A DNA stretch of 64,000 bases. It comes from Phoronis australis (taxonomy: Eukaryota > Phoronida > Phoronidae). Position 1 is the first letter of the stretch; the number at the start of each line of letters is the position of its first letter. Where the stretch lies: NCBI GenBank assembly GCA_002633005.1, contig NMRA01000451.1, forward strand, positions 228,892-292,891, given 5' to 3'. Below the pieces are notes generated by a model that did not search any database, was not told the DNA's origin, and was given only the letters and a program-made list of their open reading frames with translations. Positions 26,901 to 35,800 of this stretch are shown piece after piece. The position numbers and the translations under genes were made by a program.

Positions 26901-28167
26901 ATGTCATTGGACCCAGATGATTTAACGCATGACTTAGTAAGTACATGTTTTTTAAGAAAAATTGAATATATCCTCCCATATTTTTCAACTGTGTACAGGC
27001 AGTCCTTATAACAACTACATGATTTAAAACAATCTCTTGTTTCTCTTACAGCAAGCTTTGGTTAACGTTTTAGAAAAAAGCAAGGGAGGGTTTGTTGTAT
27101 AATTTTTCATCTCTATGGGTTTTTGTGTATTTAGCATTTAGCAAATTTTCTTTCAGTTACTTATTGTGGGTTTAAAATATTAAATTAACTTGTTTGAAGT
27201 GCTGTATTTTTTGTTCATTTATCCTTAAAAAGGGAAAGTGAACAGTCTAACTGGGGCATTTGGAAACATGAGGGTTTCATGTAGACCTGTTAGAACAAAG
27301 TCAGTCTGAGAACTTTGACTTCAAAAGTGTTTTCTTTGGGGTATGCGCACTTTTGTTGAAGTACAGGTTTGTTTTTTCGTTGAATACAACGTACTCGTGT
27401 GCTAATCCAATGACAAAAAGGATTTAGTGATTGAGAAAATTCTGTCGCGTACGTGAAGTTTTTGGAACATGTATCTTCAACTCTTTGAAGTAACTCCGTT
27501 ATTCAGTTTGAGAATATGAGTGCATTCTGCACCCTTAATTTTACCTTTAGACTCATGTGGGGTAGTTAAGAGTCGCACATTCCAGTATATTAGCAAAATG
27601 CCCCTCAGCTTTGTTTATAAGACTCATCTTGAGTTTGTACAGTTAAGTGAATGTGTGACGTAGTTAGGTGAATGTTAATCATAGTTACGCCATAAACTTA
27701 CAATAATATTATTGAAGTCAATGGTTACGTGAACAATATTGATTTATGAGTAAATCTCATTCATATCCACATTTCTGGAAGTGTCATAAAAAGAATTTGG
27801 CTAACTTCAGTACATCATATCTCAAAAATGGCTGATTAGATTGATGTGAAACTTTCAGATAGTGTTCTTTATGCTCTGTTCTCCAAAACGCTACACCCCT
27901 TCCCACCGCACAGATATAATTATGTCCATATCAATAATTAGTTTGAAATGAGGACGAATCAAGTTTGTGGGCTGATTTAACTGCAGTTGCATTGGATGAA
28001 CTCTATATGGTCGTTAGTCACTCTGTTTTGTCTTACAGACTGGATTGTCCCCTGAGCAGTTGGAGTCTTTGGACCGAATATTTGAAGGAACCTATAAAGC
28101 AAAATATCCAGTGGTTGGAATTATGAAATATAAAAGAGAAGAACTGAGGAAAAAGTCAGAGCTGTGA
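20934..28167 (+). CDS. NENF: Neudesin (secreted cytochrome b5-like, MAPR family), four exons
   Basis: Exons 20934-21074, 24437-24497, 26833-26936 and 28039-28167, all GT-AG with agreeing phases, give 144 residues. Residues 1-25 form a signal peptide (basic start, then a hydrophobic core LLSVATIFFICLSHL). The cytochrome b5-like domain begins at FTPEEIARYDGSD and carries the neudesin signatures PIYMAVKGLVFDV, FYGKG, YNALVGKDSSRGVAKMSLD and DLTHD, followed by TYKAKYPVVG. In vertebrates neudesin is a haem-binding secreted factor; haem binding and secretory routing here are inferred from family. The protein ends soon after the domain in KSEL, whereas human neudesin continues about 25 residues to DEF. 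KSEL resembles a KDEL-type ER retrieval signal. The start was chosen at the ATG giving the signal peptide; an in-frame ATG upstream (20829) would bury it. Confidence 0.94.
21142..21262 (-). repeat. Hairpin-ended repeat family, diverged fragment D
   Basis: It aligns with copy B through ctataggcg, tacgccgga, cttttcggcga and ttatgcctcaca. In place of B's terminal hairpin it has caccgtctct / agagacggtg (21177-21208), a perfect 10-bp stem with different bases. It lies at the start of neudesin intron 1. Confidence 0.6.
21590..21685 (-). repeat. Hairpin-ended repeat family, fragment E
   Basis: It shares tatgccggaagctt, gaattatgcctcaca, ttaaacca and agtcacgttg with copy B, in the same orientation. 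It lacks the terminal hairpin region and is truncated on both sides. It sits in neudesin intron 1. Confidence 0.55.
22137..22230. repeat. Inverted repeat around cccaacttgtt, with a related piece near 24110
   Basis: The sequence ttcccaacttgttg is followed about 30 bases later by aacaagttgggaa, so a hairpin is possible. The right flank, gttgggaacaacgggaaaa, recurs at about 24112-24139 as gttgggagcaacgggaaaa followed by gccgtaatgc. This marks a dispersed repeat within neudesin intron 1. Confidence 0.55.
22397..22792 (-). mobile_element. Hairpin-ended repeat family, copy B (inverted, full length)
   Basis: This is the reverse complement of copy A over almost its whole length, from aggcaatgg to ccaaaatgcc. 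It defines a unit of about 0.4 kb. The hairpin (22407-22439) differs from copy A by one G-T pair. Copies A and B face each other across neudesin exon 1. Confidence 0.8.
23050..23322 (+). mobile_element. Hairpin-ended repeat family, copy C (5'-truncated)
   Basis: It is nearly identical to copy A from gatttcacgattttgggaac to the terminal hairpin (23280-23312) and the end cattgccta. The left end is missing. It lies in neudesin intron 1, inverted relative to copy B, 260 bases away. Confidence 0.8.
24875..25350 (+). repeat. Dispersed repeat family R, copy 1 (neudesin intron 2)
   Basis: Shared landmarks with copy 2 at 26190-26690 occur in the same order: a gtgaaactt...atgctttat segment, ggaattg..tt(c/t)aaaat, gaaaactaacag, tttcagaaaat, and tagtttngtagatatttggct. 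The family carries no intact open frame. The element type is unknown. Confidence 0.6.
26190..26690 (+). repeat. Dispersed repeat family R, copy 2 (neudesin intron 2)
   Basis: Contains tgctttatgctctgttgtcc, caaaacgctgtacggaattgg, agaaaactaacagcc and tagtagatatttggctgact, colinear with copy 1. It ends about 140 bases before neudesin exon 3. Confidence 0.65.
27805..27896 (+). repeat. Dispersed repeat family R, partial copy 3 (neudesin intron 3)
   Basis: Carries catatctcaaaaatggctga followed by ttgatgtgaaactttcag and ctttatgctctgttctccaa. It matches only the first part of the family. Confidence 0.65.
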
Positions 28168-28476
28168 AAATTTATTATATGTCCCTCAATTTTTTAGTTT
28201 TGTACATAGTGCTGCTTGGTTAGTTGCTCAACATATTACCTGTTCCTAATACATCCATATAAAGTTAATAATATTAAAGGTACAGCTTGTAGGTATTCGC
28301 TTTTTACAACTGTTTACATTCCCTCATTCTGAGAGTTATTGAACTGTTCTCCTACACTGTCCACTTTTAGGGCCTATTTTCAACGAATTTTTGCTAACAG
28401 TAAATTTTATCACAAAATAATGATTATTTGGTACATTTCGCTTTGTGTTTTGTACCACTTTCATTAACAGGATATA

Positions 28477-28482
28477 ATAAAG
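28477..28482 (+). terminator. Candidate poly(A) signal of neudesin
   Basis: AATAAA occurs about 310 bases after the stop codon, followed some 20 bases later by a long T-rich tract. The spacing suits a short 3' untranslated region. Confidence 0.55.
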
Positions 28483-28499
28483 AGTTAACTTAGATTAGT

Positions 28500-31340
28500 C
28501 TGCTTATTTTTTTTTTTGGTCCACCAATAGATGTTCCAAACAGAAGGACCACACCCCAGCAACTTTGGGGCTGCCGGTGCACATACAATCGCGCTTTGCC
28601 CTCCCCCTAGGCAACATGTTGCCCCCCCTTATGGTATCCTATCGTAGATCCGCCACTGGGTAACCACCGTCAACAAAATCAGTTTGTTATATTCTTACAA
28701 AATGAAGTTTCACTGCGTTCGTTTGCAGTGAATGTAACGTCACTGCTGTAAACGTTGTTCAACACGGTCAGATCTTGTAGTTTTCAAGTCATTCTAACGC
28801 CGGGGATGCGAAGCGAAGTAGGATTACCCTGAACGGAAACTTTCGATCTTTTTACTGAAGTGACTGTGTCTAACTAAAGTGCATCAATGGGAGTGTTTTT
28901 GGCACTTGCAGCTTGCAGTGTCCATATACTTGTCGACCACAGTGTCCCCTATGCTGTCGACCGCACTGGCCTTTTCAACCCTGCTGTTATAAGAGGAAGG
29001 TTTCATCATTGGGAAACCGGGCTGTTCAGTGGTATCTTGTAATTGGACAATGATCCTCTACATCAACCGGGAAAACCGGTGTTGCTGTCCGCCCTTTATA
29101 TCACGAAAGTTGAGCTAAGTACATATTGTTTTGCACAGGGCCAATTGCCGGCCAGATTAGCTATGTCTTCACGGCAATAAAATTGATGCTGAAATAAACG
29201 AGCTGAGGATCGATTTGGAATAATCCAGGTAGATGGCTTGAAAGCATCCAGGCTGTATTTTCCACTTTTTGGGACGTGACAACCTATAGGAACCATAAAA
29301 TCTGAACAGATGGCTAAAATTGGTCAAGTATGTGCATAGTTGCGATTTTGCCAACAAAAACCAAACCTTGAGCTATTCATTGGACAGTATAGTTTCCTGC
29401 ATGGCTTATCAGCTCATTTACATGGGCGGCTATAGCCTCCCCAGTCCCCTATGGTGCGCCGCCCATTATTAAGCGCATTACTAACTCACACTAGAAGCTG
29501 TACCAGAAAGAATGTGGGTAAAACCGGATGTGGTGAAGGAACCTCGAGAGCCATTCCGCTGTCTGCAATACAAAAATGAAAAAAATCAAAATCACACGGT
29601 GCGTTCCACCATTACTATATTTGTGTTTTTGGTCGGGTTTGTCATCTGGGACGACAGCGGCATATGTTACGAGTTTTAGAGGTATTTATAAATAGTTTCA
29701 CATATATGTTACCGTAAAATTTAGTGAAATATATATACCTACGTACCATTCTGTGCGATTCAAAAGTTTCACTACCGTGTTGCCTCGCCTTTAGGCCCAT
29801 GGGCCTACAACCGAAATAATGTGTTTTTCCGCGGCCTTTTTTGCCCAAGTGACACATGGGCCTAAAAATTCGCATATAAGCCCTGGTAATGTCGGCTGCA
29901 TAGGCCCATACCTTAATTCGCATATAGGCCCACCCGTTTTACTACCACTGCCTGTGCTATCTAATGTCAATTTTTTACATTAGCCTCTGTATCTTTGGAG
30001 TTACCTGGTGTACTTTCAAAAAATTTGGTAAAGAGTTTTTTATCGGCTTATATCCAAATTAATGCCTTTTTTTCGCGGCCTTTTTATCCAAGTGTTTCGC
30101 TTATTGGCGCATGCGCCTAAGTTTCACATATAAATAACGCTTCGCACAGACGCCCATGGGCCTAATGACACGGCAAAACGGTAGAACTTAATCACGCAGA
30201 TGTTTCTTATTGAGTGGTTAAATTGCTCCCAATTCACGGCGGTGGCACCGACAATATGGGGACTTTTGCTGAACTGAAAGGCATGTTCAACCCAGCTGCT
30301 TTGTCATCGGTGAAGTCTTAACCAGGACACATTTGTAGACACGCTGCTACAGAAAAGGTTTGTATAAGTTTCTGGTGTTTGTAGTAAAACTACAAGGGAT
30401 ATTCTGTTTATTTCAATGTGAAGTCCCTATTCAATTGATCTTGCACTGTTAGAATTAGTTGAAATTATATTGAAATTGTTGTTTGAAACTTAATTTTCTT
30501 CATCGAATGCTTATGTGTAATAATAAGACATATTTTTTCAATTTTCCTTTTTAAATTGTGTTTTTAATTCATTTTTTGAAAGTACATTATACTTTAGGTT
30601 ATGATATCAGAGCAACAAAATCTTAACAAAAATAAGCCACATTTAGATTATCAAGTGTTCAGCTTGCTCAAATCCTTCATCTTTATAGCTTCGTAGTTTG
30701 TCAAATTCAGATTTAAATTGGTATTGATGAAACCATCGACTACCTTAAAAGTTTAAAACCCATGCGTCCAATATTTTAAGGGATGACAGTTTTGTTTCTC
30801 ATGGGAGTGTGACAACATGTGACAAAATCGGTTTTAGATGTAATCGGCGATTAATATTCTGTAGAAATGATGAGACGCGGATTGAAATAACTTTGTCTAC
30901 TTACGATCGTCAGTATAATATGGACCTAAAATTGACGTCCACCGATTTCACAGCTTTAGTTACTGAGCCTCTCTGAACCGAAAATGGACAATTTCGGGCA
31001 AAAATATACATGAAACTCTAGCTTAAAAAAATAATGGCTCAAAATTTTGAAATAATCATTTTGAACATATCTCACCAGGATGTATGAACACACAATTGTT
31101 CCGAGTCGTTGACCCTAGAGTCGAACATTTGGTGCTCTCGTGGAAAGGCACGTTCACGACATGTTGCGTTCAATTTAGAGAAACCTCTATAATTGGTCAA
31201 CTATATCTTGGTTTTTGAGTCTTTTTCCCAAAGTGGGTTGAAAGTTGTCAACATATGCCTTTCATAAATATACAAACTACAGGCATTTGTTTCAATAGCT
31301 AGCTATTCATTAAAGACATTTTTCGTTTTATTGCAATCTG
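28500..31340. other. Intergenic region between neudesin and the coiled-coil gene
   Basis: No coding exon was recognised on either strand. It holds a hAT-type terminal motif at 28643-28659, an inverted-repeat element at 29766-30187 and otherwise AT-rich unique sequence. The two flanking genes converge here. Confidence 0.6.
29766..30187. mobile_element. Inverted-repeat element rich in ggcccatgggcc
   Basis: The left end, cactaccgtgttgcc...ttaggcccatgggcc, corresponds to the reverse complement of the right end, ttctaccgttttgcc...ttaggcccatgggcg. A third related end (ggcccacccgttttactacc, about 29926-29945) lies inside, suggesting two nested or adjacent copies. Repeated gcatata and cgcggcctttttt motifs also occur. 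No transposase is encoded. Confidence 0.55.
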
Positions 31341-31342
31341 CC

Positions 31343-31348
31343 TTTATT
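31343..31348 (-). terminator. Poly(A) signal of the coiled-coil gene
   Basis: A minus-strand AATAAA lies 42 bases past the stop codon. This supports the idea that the intronless reading frame is a real transcription unit. Confidence 0.6.
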
Positions 31349-31389
31349 TGCAACGACGCTTTGTATTCGAGTGAGTTGCTCAGGTCGTC

Positions 31390-32604
31390 TTAATAATTCA
31401 TAGTCGATAACATGTCATAAACCTTTTCAAGTTGGTGACCCATGTGTATGTTAACCTCGTCCGAGTCACCGTGCAGTTTCTTCCATCGCCGCTCCAGTTC
31501 AGCTTCTAAGCATTCCTCTGAGAAGTGCTCAACGAACTCTCGTTCGCTTGCCTCAACCTGCTGTTTAATGACGTCATACTTTTGTTTGAGCCTCCAAGTC
31601 TCTTTCTCAGTTTTCGCTCGCGAGTCTTCCAACACTTCTACTTTCTTTTCGCTAAATGGTATCAGTTCCTTATAGATGCACTCATCATCCAACTCAAACT
31701 GCCAATTACCGAGTTTCGTCTGTTTCGACTCCACTCTGTGCTCTAACAACTGAATAATAGTTTCGTCCTCGCCCATTGCTATCTCCGCTGACTGCACCTT
31801 TTTCTCTAGGTCTACTATTTTTAATTTCTTTTCGTTGAGAATTCTAAGGTACTTGGGTTGAAAGCATGTCATGCTTTTCCTGCAAGCAATCAAATCTCTG
31901 GCACATCGGCGCTTGAAGTCGTTTTGTTCCGCTACATGTTTCTGTTCCAATCTATAGAGGGCGTTGTGGCGCTGAGCGTCTCTGTTACCAGACCCATGTT
32001 CTTGTTCGTCCGCCTGATGACGTCCATCAATCGAACTTCTCTCACGAACTATCGTCTTGCATTTGTATACCTCCGTGTGTTTTGCGAGCTTCAGTGTTTC
32101 CAGTTGTTTCCTATATGTTTCGACCTGCTTCTCTAAGTGGGCCAGCTCTTCATGCAGTATGATATTTTGAGCCAACGTTTTCCCGCGCGAAGATCTCTTG
32201 TTTTTGCTCGTTAGCCCTGGACTTAAGTCAGCTGAGTGTAGACGTGGAACAGCCGCCAAAGAACTTTTGCTTCCTTTTGAAGTATTCATTCGATTGGTTT
32301 TCCAACTCGACCTGCCCATCTTTGAAGTCAGTATTGACTGTTGACAAGATTGAATTTTGTTGGCAGCATCACTATCAGCAACGCTGCTTTCCGATGTTAG
32401 TCTGGTCGGTGCCAGAAATTCAGCCGTTGTCCGACCTGTGTCTAGAGTTGCACTTTTTGCGGACTCTAAACTGTTTCTCTCGTCGTTGTTGCTCATTTTG
32501 TGCTGGTGTATTTTCTGAAGAAAACTGGAGCTCTTAGCGATGAGAGACAGTAGGCCTAATGATGAAACGTTTTCGTTGTGTGTGGGAACGATTCTTTCAC
32601 TCAT
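31390..32604 (-). CDS. Intronless coiled-coil protein of unknown function
   Basis: One uninterrupted frame encodes about 404 residues from the ATG at 32604 (MSERIVP). An ATG at 32664 would add 20 residues, but it overlaps the likely 3' end of the gene upstream, so the shorter form is preferred. Residues 1-150 are rich in Ser, Thr and Lys and look disordered. The remainder is charged (E, K, R, Q) with heptad-like leucines, for example LAHLEKQVETYRKQLETLKL and later KLKIVDLEKKVQSAE, indicating long coiled coils broken near the middle. I recognise no family. Ciliary or centrosomal coiled-coil proteins look like this, but that is only resemblance. Lack of introns in an intron-rich neighbourhood suggests a retrogene. 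A poly(A) signal lies 42 bases after the stop. Confidence 0.8.
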   Translation of the reverse strand: MSERIVPTHNENVSSLGLLSLIAKSSSFLQKIHQHKMSNNDERNSLESAKSATLDTGRTTAEFLAPTRLTSESSVADSDAANKIQSCQQSILTSKMGRSSWKTNRMNTSKGSKSSLAAVPRLHSADLSPGLTSKNKRSSRGKTLAQNIILHEELAHLEKQVETYRKQLETLKLAKHTEVYKCKTIVRERSSIDGRHQADEQEHGSGNRDAQRHNALYRLEQKHVAEQNDFKRRCARDLIACRKSMTCFQPKYLRILNEKKLKIVDLEKKVQSAEIAMGEDETIIQLLEHRVESKQTKLGNWQFELDDECIYKELIPFSEKKVEVLEDSRAKTEKETWRLKQKYDVIKQQVEASEREFVEHFSEECLEAELERRWKKLHGDSDEVNIHMGHQLEKVYDMLSTMNY

Positions 32605-32674
32605 GGACAATTGATAGTAATAATCAGTGACGTAATAAGGGTAAACGTTTATTGTTTTGTACAATACACAACAT

Positions 32675-32680
32675 TTTATT
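32675..32680 (-). terminator. Candidate poly(A) signal of calmodulin paralog 1
   Basis: A minus-strand AATAAA lies about 200 bases beyond the stop codon at 32876-32878, with a second at 32648-32653. Both are within about 75 bases of the coiled-coil gene start, so the two transcription units nearly touch. Confidence 0.5.
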
Positions 32681-32875
32681 TCATTACTAAAACTGTAAAT
32701 CCAAACAAATATCTACATCTACTTCTTCTCATACAGGCCCCTGCCCATTTTGTCTTCAAAGCTTGAGTGTCCATAACTGTGTCAGGCAATGAATGGATAT
32801 TAACCCCCTTCTACGAAAATACAAGGTCAAAGTTCACAGTTCCATCTTCCCCGTCTCCAGGCGGTCCTTTGTGTA

Positions 32876-35800
32876 TTAGCTCGTATGACTGCTGGACATC
32901 ATCTTGCAGAATTCTGGAATGATTGTAATTAGAATGAGGTGTTGTGTATAGTTCAGTCGTGAGTGATCATAGGCACTGGCTGCACTTCACTAGACTTCAA
33001 CCGGTTAAGACATAGGATTGGTTCTGGATTACGAAATCTGGTTTACATGCCAATCAGGTGTCCTAACCGGCGGAACCGGTGAAGTCAACCACTGATGACC
33101 ACTGCAAAGCTCATGCTTTAAATCTACGGTACTTAGCAGATTTTATGCAGTTGTGTTAGAAATGAACTGTTGGTTCGAAATACCTTGAGCAATGCTAGCT
33201 GCACACATGAGCTGCTAAGTAACTCTCTTGACACCAAGTTGCTAAAGCAAATCTCTTTACATCAATAGAGACCCTTTGTTTCAGTTCATACAATAGATGT
33301 AAAACCAAAGGTCACAGCGTACACAGGGCACGACTCTTGTGTCAGAATTCCGGGAGCTGGTGACACTCGTGCAATTAATACATCATTATAAGAGGTGATT
33401 ATGCCTAGCTGATTTAGTCTCAATGAATTAGCAGGCCACGACATTTAGATATCTTGATTGCGTGGGTTTGTGAGTCTTTCATAAACGGTCGAGGTTCATT
33501 TCTGATATTTATTTTTGTTTTTTTTCCAAACAGTGTGGGACGCAGGGTTTAAAATGAGTAGAGTACAGATCGGAATTAACTATGCTTTTTCGTCTAGCTA
33601 GTATTGAAATTGAGGCAGCACCTGTCATTGTTCGAGTGAACCAGTGCCGTGCTGTACCCTCAAGTGCATCGACCTCATTTTCTGCAAAGCAATGCGACTG
33701 TCTTCCGTATAATTTAACAAATAATACGTTTTTCCGAAAATATAACGGTACCCCCTACTAAGCTCGCCATTCTGTCGTGATTTTACCTTCGTAATTTATT
33801 TGCCCGTCTCCGTCGGTGTCCGCCTCCATTATCATCTCGTCTACTTCTTCGTCACTTAGTTTTTCACCTAATGTCGTCATCACTTGTCTCAGTTCTCCCG
33901 CACTAATGTAACCGTTGCCGTCCTTGTCGAAGACTTTAAATGCTTCCTTGATTTCTTCTTCCGTGTCTGTCTCTTTCATTTTTTTCGCCATCATTGTTAG
34001 GAACTCCGGAAAATCTATTGTGCCGTCCCCTGTTGGTGAAAGTAAGGAACGTGAATATGTGTGAATATAAAACCTGTGCTTTGAAACTGACAAACAAAGC
34101 ACGAAAATTACGATACAATAAAAAGGAACTGTATTTCCATGGTTTCCCCTCGTCATATGAAATACCACAAAACTTTTGATCCATGAAAAAGTCATGGAAA
34201 GTGGAAAAGTGCAAGAACTCGAGTAATTTTATGAAAAACATAAAATCTTATTTTGCGTGTCATATCGCTAGTTCATTCATGTACTATCAAAAAATACTTT
34301 TCGTTTACACATGGAAAATAAAAAATATGAATAGGAACCATGATTTTAAATAGTTTTGTAGGCAGCTTTATTTCATTATACAGGTTCGCTGAACGTCATC
34401 AAACCGCCATGTTATGGAAAATCTCGTTGAGAAATGTTTTCAACCGTAAACCGCATGTCTAGTTCACGAAACGCCTGTGTCTTTCTTATACACGAAATCT
34501 CGCCACCTACCAGGCTACAGTTGAATCTAGTGTCGCTGTTATCACATGATTCAATAATAGCCCTTTATTTCCTACCTTGTTGTAGACGGATAACCCGAAT
34601 TAGTGCGAAACTACGGTCACTAAATTCCCTAAGGCCTTAGCGTCTGAAATTTGTAAACTCTTTACCGTCAGAGTCTGCCTCGTTGACCATATCTTGCAGC
34701 TCACTCTCTGAAGGATTTTGTCCAAGAGATCTCATCACAGTACCCAGTTCTTTAGTGGTAATGGTTCCATCGCCATCTTTGTCAAACAGGGCAAACGCCT
34801 CCTTGAATTCTGCAATTGAAGACGTGAGTAATTGGACATATTATAAGCATTAAAACGATTGGTGTTATAATTTTGTAAATCTTACATTTTTAAGAGATAT
34901 GACGCTGTTACTTCATTTCATGTTGCTATTTTTATTAACTAAGACCAGTCCAGTGGCCGATTTAGGGGTGCATGCCACGACAGCCATGTCACACCTTAAC
35001 TTTCCGCAAATTATCACGATTGAAAATTTCCCGCTCAATTCACGTGACCGTGTAGGTGGTAAAGTTCCGTACTCCACACGCATTTTAATAAACTGTACCA
35101 TACATATTGTGTACCTGCGCACCATTTTGTGGTGCTCACTGGACCAGTAAGACAGCTGTCACGTTTTCAAGGCACGGGAGCAATTCCAGGTTCACGTCTC
35201 TAAATTCCAGCTTCGGCCGGTCCTCTAATTCTAGTCTCGGGACCGGAAACCACCAAATCCAAGATACCAAGCGTAGCCTGTCAATGTCAACCAGACCCAC
35301 ATCCCTGAACTCCAAACACGCACCGAAAATGTAATATATATGATGACCAAACTCAGTCCCGGGACCAGATTCCATGGCTTCAACTCTTAAATTCCAGCTG
35401 GGATCTAGAGGTATGGCTATGTAGTCTGGTCCCCGACACTGGAGTCACTGGCTAGGGAATATTCTCGGTCAGTGTGGAGTTGAGAGTTGCAGGTCTGTTG
35501 ATTTACACCCTGCGCCTTTGCTGTCTGCTGATCCGAGACAGGGTTTTAGAGGATCGTAGCTGGAACTTAGCGCTTATAAAATCATGTTTTTTATCTTCTG
35601 ATTTCGCTGATACTCCTTTGCGCATGCGATGAGGAGACTGACTGAGATTACCTCGGTTTACTGAAGATCATCTTTGTTCTCGAAGGTCTGATTGTGGCTC
35701 AGGAGTCATCCCGGAACCAGGTTCGAAAAACGCTACTCTTGAAAGGCGGATGCAACATGGCGAAAAATAGAAGAAGTTGAGAATTGAACTTGGATTAGAA

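Noticed and set aside
32605-32664. Upstream ATG as start of the coiled-coil gene
   Set aside because: It reaches the probable 3' end of the calmodulin 1 transcript and adds an atypical Tyr-rich segment.
31442-32766. Five plus-strand frames opposite the coiled-coil gene
   Set aside because: They are antisense shadows of the minus-strand gene, without start context or similarity.
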